A DNA stretch of 64,000 nt, taken from assembly GCA_035771175.1 (NCBI GenBank), contig JAYMFD010003480.1, positions 1 to 64,000 of the forward strand, read 5' to 3'. Under the pieces are notes generated by a model, which saw only the letters and a list, made by a program, of their open reading frames with translations, was not told where the DNA came from and ran no database searches. Positions 28,456 to 41,156 of the stretch are shown here, in pieces (position 1 is the stretch's first letter; every line of letters starts with the position of its first letter). The DNA comes from Paratinospora sagittata (Eukaryota > Streptophyta > Magnoliopsida > Ranunculales > Menispermaceae). The position numbers were made by a program, and so were the translations under genes.

Positions 28456-31400
28456 AATGGTCAAAAATTCATCGGGATATTGAAACGGAGTTCCATCTAT
28501 TCTGGGGGTTGCTTGAAGGATAGTGGGACTCGCTCAAGGAGTTGGTAGAGAAATCCCGTGGATTGGTCGCGATTGAAACGGACAATTACTTTTTCTAATT
28601 ATATTTAGTTCATTTAAACCAAAATTTTAGATTTGGGGGTCAAAAATTAATCGGGATATTAAAACGGAGTTCCATCTATTCTGGGGGTTCCTAGTAGGAT
28701 ATTGGGACTCGCTTAAAGAGTTGGTGGAGAAAGCAATCTGGTGGATTGGTAGCGATTGCCTCAAACACAAATTCTAAGTAAATTTAGTTCATTTAAACCA
28801 AAATTTGAGATTCAGAGGTCAAAAATTCATCGGGATATTGGAACGGAGTTCCATCTATTCTGGGGGTTGCTAGAAGGATATTAGGACTCGCTCATAGAGT
28901 TGGTGGAGAAAGCAATACGGTGGATTGGTCGCGATTGCTTCAAACACATTTTCTAAGTAAATTTAGTTCATTTAAACCAAAATTTTAGATTTGGGGGTCA
29001 AAAATTCATCGGGATAGTGAAACGGAGTTCCATCTATTCTGGGGGTTGCTTGTGGGACTCGCTTAAGGAGTTGGTAGATAAAGCAATCCGGTGGATTGGT
29101 CGCGATTGCCCTCAAACACTTTTTCTAAGTATATTTAGTTCATTTAAACCAAATATTTAGATTTATGGTAAAAAATTCACCGGGATATTGGAACGGAGTT
29201 CCATCTATTTCGGGGTTCCTAGAAGGATATTGGGACTCGCTCAAACAGTTGGTGGAGAAAGCAATATGGTGGATTGGTCGCGATTGCCTCAAACACATTT
29301 TCTAAGTAAATTTAGTTCATTTAAACCAAATTTTGAGATTTAGTGCTCAAAAATTCATCAGGATATTCGAACGGAGTTCCATCTATTTTGGGGGGTTGCT
29401 AGAAGGATATTGGGACTCGCTCAAAGAGTTGGTGGAGAAAGCAATCTGGTGGATTGGTAGCGATTGCCTCAAACACAAATTTTAAGTAAATTTAGTTCAT
29501 TTAAAGCAAAATTTGAGATTTAGAGGTCAAAAATTCATCGGGATATTGGAACGGAGTTCCATCTATTCTGGGGGTTGCTAGAAGGATATTGGGACTCGCT
29601 TAAAGAGTAGGTGGAGAAAGCAATCGGGTGGATTGGTCGCGATTGCCTCAAACACATTTTCTAAGTAAATTTAGTTCATTTTAACTAAAATTTGAGATTT
29701 AGGGGTCAAAAATTTATCGGGATATTGGAACGGAGTTCCATATATTCCGGAGGTTCCTAGAAGGATAATGAGACTCGCTCAAAGACTTGGTAGAGAAAGC
29801 AATCCGGTGGATTGGTCGCGATTGCCTCAAACACATTTTCAAAGTAAATTTAGTTCATTTAAACCAAAATTTGAGATTGAGGGGTCAAAAATTCATCGAA
29901 ATATTGGAACGGAGTTCCATCTATTCTGGGGGTTGTTAGAAGGATATTAGGACTCGCTCATAGAGTTGGTGGAGAAAGCAATACGGTGGATTGGTCGCGA
30001 TTGCTTCAAACACATTTTCTAAGTAAATTTAGTTCATTTTTATCCAAAATTTTAGATTTGGGGGTCAAAAATTCATCGGGATAGTGAAACGGAGAGTTCC
30101 ATCTATTCTGGGGGTTGCTTGAAGGATATTGGGACTCGCTTAGGAGTTGGTAGATAAAGCAATCCGGTGGATTGGTCGCGATTGCCTCAAACACTTTTTC
30201 TAAGTATATTTAGTTCATTTAAACCAAAATTTAGATTTGGGGGTCAAAAATTCACCGGGATATTGGAACGTAGTTCCATCTATTCTGGGGGTTCCAAAAA
30301 GGATATTGGGACTCGCTTAAAGAGTTGGTGGAGAAAGCAATCCGGTGGATTGGTCGCGATTGCCTCAAACACATTTTCTAAGTAAATTTAGTTCATTTAA
30401 ACCAAAATTTGAGATTTAATGGTCAAAAATTCATCGGGATATTGAAACGGAGTTCCATCTATTCTGGGGGTTGCTTGAAGGATATTGGGACTCGCTGAAG
30501 GAGTTGGTAGAGAAATCCCGTGGATTGGTCGCGATTGCCTCAATTACTTTTTCTAATTATATTTAGTTCATTTAAACCAAAATTTTAGATTTGGGGGTCA
30601 AAAATTAATCGGGATATTAAAACGGAGTTCCATCTATTATGGGGGTTCCTAGTAGGATATTGGGACTCGCTTAAAGAGTTGGTGGAGAAAGCAATCTGGT
30701 GGATTGGTAGCGATTGCCTCAAACACAAATTCTAAGTAAATTTAGTTCATTTAAACCAAAATTTGAGATTTAGAGGTCAAAAATTCATCGGGATATTGGA
30801 ACGGAGTTCCATCTATTCTGGGGGTTGCTAGAAGGATATTAGGACTCGCTCATAGAGTTGGTGGAGAAAGCAATACGGTGGATTGGTCGCGATTGCTTCA
30901 AACACATTTTCTAAGTAAATTTAGTTCATTTAAACCAAAATTTTAGATTTGGGGGGTCAAAATTCATCGGGATAGTGAAACGGAGTTCCATCTATTCTGG
31001 GGGTTGCTTGAAGGATATTGGGACTCGCTAAAGGAGTTGGTGGACAAAGCATCCGGTGGATTGGTCGCGATTGCCTCAAACACTTTTTCTAAGTATATTT
31101 AGTTCATTTAAACCAAATATTTAGATTTATGGGTAAAAAATTCACCGGGATATTGGAACGGAGTTCCATCTATTTCGGGGTTTCCTAGAAGGATATTGGG
31201 ACTCGCTCAAACAGATGGTGGAGAAAGCAATATGGTGGATTGGTCGCGATTGCCTCAAAACACATTTTCTAAGTAAATTTAGTTCATTAAACCAAATTTT
31301 GAGATTTAGTGCTCAAAAATTCATCAGGATATTGGAACGGAGTTCCATCTATTTTGGGGGGTTGCTAGAAGGATATTGGGACTCGCTCAAAGAGTTGGTG

Positions 31401-34400
31401 GAGAAAGCAATCCGGTGGATTGGTCGCGATTGCCTCAAACACATTTTCTAAGTAAATTTAGTTCATTTAAACCAAAATTTTAGATTTGGGGTCAAAAATT
31501 CATCGGGATAGTGAAACGGAGTTCTATCTATTCTGGGGGTTGCTTGACAGATATTGGGACTCGCTTAAGGAGTTGGTAAATAAAGCAATCCAGTGGATTG
31601 GTCGCGATTGCCTCAAACGCTTTTTCTAAGTATATTTAGTTCATTTAAACCAAAATTTAGATTTGGGGGTCAAAAATTCACCGGGATATTGGAACGGAGT
31701 ACCACCTATTCCGGGGGTTCCTAAAAGGATATTGGGGACTCGCTCAAAGAGTTGGTAGAGAAAGCAATTCGGTGGACTGGTCGCGATTGCCTCAAACACA
31801 TTTTCTAAGTAAATTTAGTTCATTTAAACCAAAATTTGAGATTTAGGGGTCAAAAATTTATCGGGATATTGGAACGGAGTTCCATATATTCTGGGGGTTG
31901 CTAAAAGGATATTGAGACTCGCTCAAAGACTTGGTGGAGAAAGCAATCCGGTGGATTGGTCGCGATTGCCTCAAACCCATTTTCTAAGTAAATTTAGTTC
32001 ATTTAAACCAAATTTGAGATTGAGGGGTCAAAAATTCATCGGAATATTGGAACGGAGTTCCATCTATTCTGGGGGTTGCTAGAAGGATATTAGGACTCGC
32101 TCAAAGAGTTGGTAGAGAAAGCAATACGGTGGATTGGTCGCGATTGCCTCAAACACATTTTCTAAGTAAATTTAGTTCATTTAAACCAAAATTTTAGATT
32201 TGGGGGTAAAAATTCATCAGGATGTTGAAACGGAGTTCCATCTATTCTGGGGGTTGCTGAAGGATATTGGGACTCGCTCAAAGAGTTGGTGGAGAAAGCA
32301 ATCTGGTGGATTGGTCGCGATTGCCTCAAACACATTTTCTAAGTAAATTTAGTTCATTTAAAACAAAATTTGACATTTAGGGTTCAAAAATTCATCGGGA
32401 TATTGGAACGGAGTTCCATCTATTCTGGGGGGTTGTTTGAAGGATATCGGGACTCGCTAAAGGAGTTGGTGGACAAAGCAATCCGGTGGATTGGTCGTGA
32501 TTGCCTCAAACACTTTTTCTAAGTATATTTAGTTCATTTAAACCAAATATTTAGATTTATGGGTCAAAAATTGACCGGATATTGGAACGGAGTTCCATCT
32601 ATTCCGGGGTTCGTAGAAGGATATTGGGACTCGCTCAAAGAGTTGGTGGAGAAAGCAATATGGTGGATTGGTCGCGATTGCCTCAAACACATTTTCTAAG
32701 TAAATTTAGTTCATTTAAACCAAAATTTGAGATTTAGCGGTCAAAAATTCATCGGGATATTGGAACAGAGTTCCATCTATTCTGGGGGGTTGCTAGATGG
32801 ATATTGGGACTCGCTCAAAGAGTTGGTGGAGAAAGCAATATGGTGCATTGGTCAAAATTGCCTGAAACACATTTCCTAAGTAAATTTAGTTCATTTAGAC
32901 CAAAATTTGAGATTTAGTGGTCAAAAATTCATCGGGATATTGGAACGGAGTTCCATCTATTCTGGGGGGTTGCTAGAAGGATATTGGGACTCGCTCAAAG
33001 AGTTGGTGGAGAAAGCAATCCGGTGGATTGGTCGCGGTTGCCTTAAACACATTTTCTAAGTAAATTTTAGTTCATTTAAACCAAAATTTGAGATTTAATG
33101 GTCAAAAATTCATCGGGATATTGAAACGGAGTTCCATCTATTCTGGGGGTTGCTTGAAGGATATTAGGACTCGCTCATAGAGTTGGTTGGAGAAAGCAAT
33201 ACGGTGGATTGGTCGCGATTGCCTCAAACATTTTTTCTAAGTATATTTAGTTCATTTAAACCAAATATTTAGATTTATGGGTAAAAAAATTCACCGGGAT
33301 ATTGGAACGGAGTTCCATCTATTTCGGGGTTCCTAGAAGGATATTGGGACTCGCTCAAACAGTTGGTGGAGAAAGCAATATGGTGGATTGGTCGCGATTG
33401 CCTCGAACACATTTTCTAAGTAAATTTAGTTCATTTAAACCAAATTTTGAGATTTAGTGCTCAAAAATTCATCAGGATATTGGAACGGGAGTTCCATCTA
33501 TTTTGGGGGGTTGCTAGAAGGATATTGGGACTCGCTCAAACAGTTGGTGGAGAAAGCAATATGGTGGATTGGTCGCGATTGCCTCAAACACATTTTCTAA
33601 GTAAATTTAGTTCATTTAAACCAAAATTTGAGATTTAGGGGTCAAAAATTTATCGGGATATTGGAACGGAGTTCCATATATTCTGGGGGTTGCTAAAAGG
33701 ATATTGAGACTCGCTCAAAGACTTGGTGGAGAAAGCAATCCGGTGGATTGGTCGCGATTGCCTCAAACACATTTTCTAAGTAAATTTAGTTCATTTAAAC
33801 CAAAATTTGAGATTGAGGGGTCAAAAATTCATCGGAATATTGGAACGGAGTTCCATCTATTCTGGGGGTTGCTAGAAGGAATATTAGGACTCGCTCAAAG
33901 AGTTGGTAGAGAAAGCAATACGGTGGATTGGTCGCGATTGCCTCAAACACATTTTCTAAGTAAATTTAGTTCATTTAAACCAAAATTTTAGATTTGGGGG
34001 TAAAAATTCATCAGGATGTTGAAACGGAGTTCCATCTATTCTGGGGGTTGCTTGAAGGATATTGGGACTCGCTCAAAGAGTTGGTGGAGGAAAGCAATCT
34101 GGTGGATTGGTCGCGATTGCCTCAAACACATTTTCTAAGTAAATTTAGTTCATTTAAAACAAAATTTGACATTTAGGGTTCAAAAATTCATCGGGATATT
34201 GGAACGGAGTTCCATCTATTCTGGGGGGTTGTTATGAAGGATATCGGGACTCGCTAAAGGAGTTGGTGGGACAAAGCAATCCGGTGGATTGGTCGTGATT
34301 GCCTCAAACACTTTTTTTAAGTATATTTAGTTCATTTAAACAAATATTTAGATTTATGGGTCAAAAATTGACCGGGATATTGGAACGGAGTTCCATCTAT

Positions 34401-34860
34401 TCCGGGGTTCGTAGAAGGATATTGGGACTCACTCAAAGAGTTGGTGGAGAAAGCAATATGGTGGATTGGTCGCGATTGCCTCAAACACATTTTCTAAGTA
34501 AATTAGTTCATTTAAACCAAAATTTGAGATTTAGCGGTCAAAAATTCATCGGGATATTGGAACAGAGTTCCATCTATTCTGGGGGGTTGCTAGATGGATA
34601 TTGGGACTCGCTCAAAGAGTTGGTGGAGAAAGCAATATGGTGCATTGGTCAAAATTGCCTGAAACACATTTCCTAAGTAAATTTAGTTCATTTAGACCAA
34701 AATTTGAGATTTAGTGGTCAAAAAATTCATCGGGATATTGGAACGGAGTTCCATCTATTCTGGGGGTTGCTTGAAGGATATTAGGACTCGCTCATAGAGT
34801 TGGTGGAGAAAGCAATACGGTGGATTGGTCGCGATTGCTTCAAACACATTTTCTAAGTAA
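28456..34860 (+). repeat. Mosaic satellite with an internal 10-mer duplication
   Basis: No gene is visible. Monomers of types I, J, B, N, M, P, O, A, C/D, E, F and G are mixed. Two stretches repeat: from 31849 and from 33641 the series A, B, C/D, E, F, G recurs with a 1792 bp offset, ten monomers. Both copies carry the private G-type change ATTGGTCAAAATTGCC (near 32849 and 34644) in place of ATTGGTCGCGATTGCC. Small rearrangements sit at 28576-28583, 29046-29060 and 30091-30100. One-base insertions and deletions are frequent here. Confidence 0.75.
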
Positions 34861-37800
34861 ATTTAGTTCATTTAAACCAAAATTTTAGATTTGGGGGTCG
34901 AAAATTCATCGGGATATTGGAACGGAGTTCCATCTATTCTGGGGGTTCCTAAAAGGATATTGGGACTCGCTCAAAGAGTTGGTAGAGAAAGCAATACGGT
35001 GGATTGGTCGCGATTGCCTCAAACACATTTTCTAAGTAAATTTAGTTCATTTAAACCAAAATTTGAGATTGAGGGGTGAAAAATTCATCGGAATATTGGA
35101 ACGGAGTTCCATCTATTCTGGGGGGTTGCTAGAAGGATATTAGGACTCGCTCAAAGAGTTGGTAGAGAAAGCAATACGGTGGATTGGTCGCGATTGCCTC
35201 AAACACATTTTCTAAGTAAATTTAGTTCATTTAAACCAAAATTTTAGATTTGGGGGTCAAAAATTCATCAGGATATTGAAACGGAGTTCCATCTATTCTG
35301 GGGGTTGCTTGAAGGATATTGGGACTCGCTAGAGGAGTTGGTGGACAAAGCAATCCGGTGGATTGGTCGCGATTGCCTCAAACACTTTTTCTAAGTAAAT
35401 TTAGTTCATTTAAACCAAAATTTTAGATTTGGGGGTCAAAAATTAATCGGGATATTGAAACGGAGTTCCATCTATTCTGGGGGTTGCTTGAAGGATATTG
35501 GGACTCGCTCAAAGAGTTGGTGGAGAAAGAAATCTGGTGGATTGGTCGCGATTGCCTCAAACACAGTTTCTAAGTAAATTTAGTTCATTTAAAACAAAAT
35601 TTGACATTTAGGGTTCAAAAATTCATCGGGATATTGGAACGGAGTTCCATCTATTATGGGGGGTTGTTTGAAGGATATTGGGACTCGCTAAAGGAGTTGG
35701 TGGACAAAGAAATCCGGTGGATTGGTCGTGATTGCCTCAAACACTTTTTCTAAGTATATTTAGTTCATTTAAACCAAATATTTAGATTTATGGGTCAAAA
35801 ATTGACCGGGATATTGGAACGGAGTTCCATCTATTCCGGGGTTCGTAGAAGGATATTGGGACTCGCTCAAAGAGTTGGTGGAGAAAGCAATATGGTGGAT
35901 TGGTCGCGATTGCCTCAAACACATTTTCTAAGTAAATTTAGTTCATTTAAACCAAAATTTGAGATTTAGTGGTCAAAAATTCATCGGGATATTGGAACAT
36001 AGTTCCATCTATTCTGGGGGGTTGCTAGAAGGATATTGGGACTCGCTCAAAGAGTTGGTGGAGAAAGCAATATGGTGCATTGGTCGCGATTGCCTCAATT
36101 ACTTTTTCTAATTATATTTAGTTCATTTAAACCAAAATTTTAGATTTGGGGGTCAGAAATTAATCGGGATATTGAAACGGAGTTCCATCTATTCTGGGGG
36201 TTCCTAGGAGGATATTGGGACTCGCTCAAAGAGTTGGTGGAGAAAGCAATCTAGTGGATTGGTAGCGATTGCCTCAAACACAAATTCTAAGTAAATTTAG
36301 TTCATTTAAACCAAAATTTGAGATTTAGAGGTCAAAAATTTATCGGGATATTGGAACGGAGTTCCATCTATTATGGGGGTTGCTAGAAGGATATTAGGAC
36401 TCGCTCATAGAGTTGGTGGAGAAAGCAATACGGTGGATTGGTCGCGATTGCTTCAAACACATTTTCTAAGTAAATTTAGTTCATTTAAACCAAAATTTTA
36501 GATTTGGGGGTCAAAAATTAATCGGGATAGTGAAACGGAGTTCCATATATTCTGGGGGTTGCTTGAAGGATATTGGGATTCGCTTAAGGAGTTGGTAGAT
36601 AAAGCAATCCGGTGGATTGGTCGCGATTGCCTCAAACACTCTTTCTAAGTATATTTAGTTCATTTAAACCAAAATTTAGATTTGGGGGTCAAAAATTCAC
36701 CGGGATATTGGAACGGAGTTCCATCTATTCTTGGGTTCCTAAAAGGATATTGGGACTCGCTAAAGGAGTTGGTGGACAAAGCAATCCGGTGGATTGGTCG
36801 CGATTACCTCAAACACTTTTTCTAAGTATATTTAGTTCATTTAAACCAAATATTTAGATTTATGGGTAAAAAATTCACCGGGATATTGGAACGGAGTTCC
36901 ATCTATTCCGGGGTTCCTAGAAAGATATTGGGACTCCCTCAAAGAGTTGGTGGAGAAAGCAATATGGTGGATTGGTCGCGATTGCCTCAAACACATTTCC
37001 TAAGTAAATTTAGTTCATTTAAACCAAATTTTGAGATTTAGTGGTCAAAAATTCATCAGGATATTGGAACGGAGTTCCATCTATTCTGGGGGGTTGCTAG
37101 AAGGATATTGGGACTCGCTCAAAGAGTTGGTGGAGAAAGCAATCCGGTGGATTGGTCGCGATTGCCTCAAACACATTTTCTAAGTAAATTTAGTTCATTT
37201 AAACCAAAATTTTTGATTTGGGGGTCAAAAATTCATCGGGATAGTGAAACGGAGTTCTATCTATTCTGGGGGTTGCTTGAAGGATATTGGGACTAGCTTA
37301 AGGAGTTGGTAGATAAAGCAATCCGGTGGATTGGTCGCGATTGCCTCAAACAATTTTTCTAAGTATATTTAGTTCATTTAAACCAAAATTTAGATTTGGG
37401 GGGTCAAAAATTCACCGGGATATTGGAACGGAGTTCCATCTATTCCGGGGGTTCCTAAAAGGATATTGGGATTCGCTCAAAGAGTTGGTAGAGAAAGCAA
37501 TTCGGTGGATTGGTCGCGATTGCCTCAAACACATTTTCTAAGTAAATTTAGTTCATTTACACCAAAATTTGAGATTTAGGGGTCAAAAATTTATCGGGAT
37601 ATTGGAACGGAGTTCCATCTATTCTGGGGGTTGCTAAAAGGATATTGAGACTCGCTCAAAGACTTGGTGGAGAAAGCAATCTGGTGGATTGGTCGCGATT
37701 GCCTCAAACACATTTTCTAAGTAAATTTAGTTCATTTAAAACAAAATTTGACATTTAGGGTTCAAAAATTCATCGGGATATTGGAACGGAGTTCCATCTT

Positions 37801-38600
37801 TTCTGGGGGGTTGTTTGAAGGATATTGGGACTCGCTAAAGGAGTTGGTGGACAAAGCAATCCGGTGGATTGGTCGTGATTGCCTCAAACACTTTTTCTAA
37901 GTATATTTAGTTCATTTAAACCAAATATTTAGATTTATGGGTCAAAAATTGACCGGGATATTAGAACGGAGTTCCATCTATTCCGGGGTTCGTAGAAGGA
38001 TATTGGGACTCGCTCAAAGAGTTGGTGGAGAAAGCAATATGGTGGATTGGTCGCGATTGCCTCAAACACATTTTCTAAGTAAATTTAGTTCATTTAAACC
38101 AAAATTTGAGATTTAGTGGTCAAAAATTCATCGGGATATTGGAACAGAGTTCCATCTATTCTGGGGGCTTGCTAGATGGATATTGGGACTCGCTCAAAGA
38201 GTTGGTGGAGAAAGCAATATGGTGCATTGGTCGCGATTGCCTGAAACACATTTCCTAAGTAAATTTAGTTCATTTAGACCAAAATTTGAGATTTAGTGGT
38301 CAAAAATTCATCGGGATATTGGAACGGAGTTCCATCTATTCTGCGGGGTTGCTAGAAGGATATTGGGACTCGCTCAAAGAGTTGGTGGAGAAAGCAATCC
38401 GGTGGATTGGTCGCGATTGCCTCAAACACATTTTCTAAGTAAATTTAGTTCATTTAAACCAAAATTTGAGATTTAATGGTCAAAAATTCATCGGGATATT
38501 GAAACGGAGTTCCATCTATTCTGGGGGTTGCTTGAAGGATATTGGGACTCGCTCAAGGAGTTGGTAGAGAAATCCCGTGGATTGGTCGCGATTGCCTCAA
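34861..38600 (+). repeat. Long segmental repeat, copy 3, with one extra monomer
   Basis: The GGGGTCGAAAATTC marker is at 34896. Order and private variants match copies 1 and 2, but the first part is one monomer longer: the marker to the shared CAATCCGGTGGATTGG word at 36612 spans 1721 bp, against 1540 bp in copies 1 and 2. The extra unit is visible around 35799-36110. There a full F monomer is followed by a G start (GGAACATAG) fused to an I tail, whereas copies 1 and 2 have F fused directly to the I tail. The match continues past the point where copy 1 diverges. Confidence 0.8.
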
Positions 38601-41156
38601 TTACTTTTTCTAATTATATTTAGTTCATTTAAACCAAAATTTTAGATTTGGGGGTCAAAAATTAATCGGGATATTGAAACGGAGTTCCATCTATTCTGGG
38701 GGTTCCTAGGAGGATATTGGGACTCGCTCAAAGAGTTGGTGGAGAAAGCAATCTGGTGGATTGGTAGCGATTGCCTCAAACACAAATTTTAAGTAAATTT
38801 AGTTCATTTAAAGCAAAATTTGAGATTTAGAGGTCAAAAATTCATCGGGATATTGGAACGGAGTTCCATCTATTCTGGGGGTTGCTAGAAGGATATTGGG
38901 ACTCGCTTAAAGAGTAGGTGGAGAAAGCAATCAGGTGGATTGGTCGCGATTGCCTCAAACACATTTTCTAAGTAAATTTAGTTCATTTTAACTAAAATTT
39001 GAGATTTAGGGGTCAAAAATTTATCGGGATATTGGAACGGAGTTCCATCTATTCCGGGGGTTCCTAGAAGGATATTGAGACTCGCTCAAAGACTTGGTAG
39101 AGAAAGCAATCGGTGGATTGGTCGCGATTGCCTCAAACACATTTTCAAAGTAAATTTAGTTCATTTAAACCAAAATTTGAGATTGAGGGGTCAAAAATTC
39201 ATCGAAATTTTGGAACGGAGTTCCATCTATTCTGGGGGTTGTTAGAAGGATATTAGGACTCGCTCATAGAGTTGGTGGAGAAAGCAATACGGTGGATTGG
39301 TCGCGATTGCTTCAAACACATTTTCTAAGTAAATTTAGTTCATTTTTATCCAAAATTTTAGATTTGGGGGTCAAAAATTCATCGGGATAGTGAAACGGAG
39401 TTCCATCTATTCTGGGGGTTGCTTGAAGGATATTGGGACTCGCTTAGGAGTTGGTAGATAAAGCAATCCGGTGGATTGGTCGCGATTGCCTCAAACACTT
39501 TTTCTAAGTATATTTAGTTCATTTAAACCAAAATTTAGATTTGGGGGTCAAAAATTCACCGGGATATTGGAACGTAGTTCCATCTATTCTGGGGGTTCCA
39601 AAAAGGATATTGGGACTCGCTTAAAGAGTTGGTGGAGAAAGCAATCCGGTGGATTGGTCGCGATTGCCTCAAACACATTTTCTAAGTAAATTTAGTTCAT
39701 TTAAACCAAAATTTGAGATTTAATGGTCAAAAATTCATCGGGATATTGAAACGGAGTTCCATCTATTATGGGGGTTGCTTGAAGGATATTGGGACTCGCT
39801 CAAAAAGTTGGTGGAGAAAGCAATCCGGTGGATTGGTCGCGATTGCCTCAAACACAATTTCTAAGTAAATTTAGTTCATTTAAACCAAAATTTTAGATTT
39901 GGGGGTCAAAAATTCATCGGGATAGTGAAACGGAGTTCTATCTATTCTGGGGGTTGCTTGAAGGATATTGAGACTCGCTTAAGGAGTTGGTAAATAAAGC
40001 AATCCGGTGGATTGGTCGCGATTGCCTCAAACACTTTTTCTAAGTATATTTAGTTCATTTAAACCAAATTTTGAGATTTAGTGGTCAAAAATTCATCAGG
40101 ATATTGGAACGGAGTTCCATCTATTTTGGGGGGTTGCTAGAAGGATATTGGGACTCGCTCAAAGAGTTGGTGGAGAAAGCAATCCGGTGGATTGGTCGCG
40201 ATTGCCTCAAACACATTTTCTAAGTAAATTTAGTTCATTTAAACCAAAATTTTAGATTTGGGGGTCAAAAATTCATCGGGATAGTGAAACGGAGTTCTAT
40301 CTATTCTGGGGGTTGCTTGAAGGATATTGGGACTCGCTTAAGGAGTTGGTAAATAAAGAAATCCGGTGGATTGGTCGCGATTGCCTCAAACGCTTTTTCT
40401 AAGTATATTTAGTTCATTTAAACCAAAATTTAGATTTGGGGGTCAAAAATTCACTGGGATATTGGAACGGAGTACCATCTATTCCGGGGGTTCCTAAAAG
40501 GATATTGGGACTCGCTCAAAGAGTTGGTAGAGAAAGCAATTCGGTGGATTGGTCGCGATTGCCTCAAACACATTTTCTAAGTAAATTTAGTTCATTTAAA
40601 CCAAAATTTGAGATTTAGGGGTCAAAAATTTATCGGGATATTGGAACGGAGTTCCATATATTCTGGGGGTTGCTAAAAGGATATTGAGACTCGCTCAAAG
40701 ACTTGGTGGAGAAAGCAATCCGGTGGATTGGTCGCGATTGCCTCAAACACATTTTCTAAGTAAATTTAGTTCATTTAAACCAAAATTTGAGATTGAGGGG
40801 TCAAAAATTCATCGGAATATTGGAACGGAGTTCCATCTATTCTAGGGGTTGCTAGAAGGATATTAGGACTCGCTCAAAGAGTTGGTAGAGAAAGCAATAC
40901 GGTGGATTGGTCGTGATTGCCTCAAACACATTTTCTAAGTAAATTTAGTTCATTTAAACCAAAATTTTAGATTTGGGGGTCAAAAATTCATCAGGATGTT
41001 GAAACGGAGTTCCATCTATTCTGGGGGTTGCTTGAAGGATATTGGGACTCGCTCAAAGAGTTGGTGGAGAAAGCAATCTGGTGGATTGGTCGCGATTGCC
41101 TCAAACACATTTTCTAAGTAAATTTAGTTCATTTAAAACAAAATTTGACATTTAGG
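38601..41156 (+). repeat. Mosaic satellite, partly duplicating 28.3-30.4 kb
   Basis: No gene is visible. The portion around 39150-39750 repeats 29840-30450 at an offset of 9304 bp, sharing the private TTTTTATCCAAAATTTTAG, CGTAGTTCC and GTTCCAAAAAGG variants. The copy here lacks the two-base AG insertion seen at 30091-30100. From about 39900 the P, N, O, A, B, C/D order of the next block begins. Confidence 0.75.

Noticed and set aside
30006..30194. A 62-codon open frame on the minus strand.
   Set aside because: It begins with GTG inside the conserved CCTCAAACAC segment and exists only because of local indels. The same region at 39.3-39.5 kb lacks it.
34299..34676. The longest open frame, 125 codons.
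   Set aside because: It starts at a TTG, owes its length to one-base losses in three successive monomers, and has no equivalent at the matching places elsewhere in the array.
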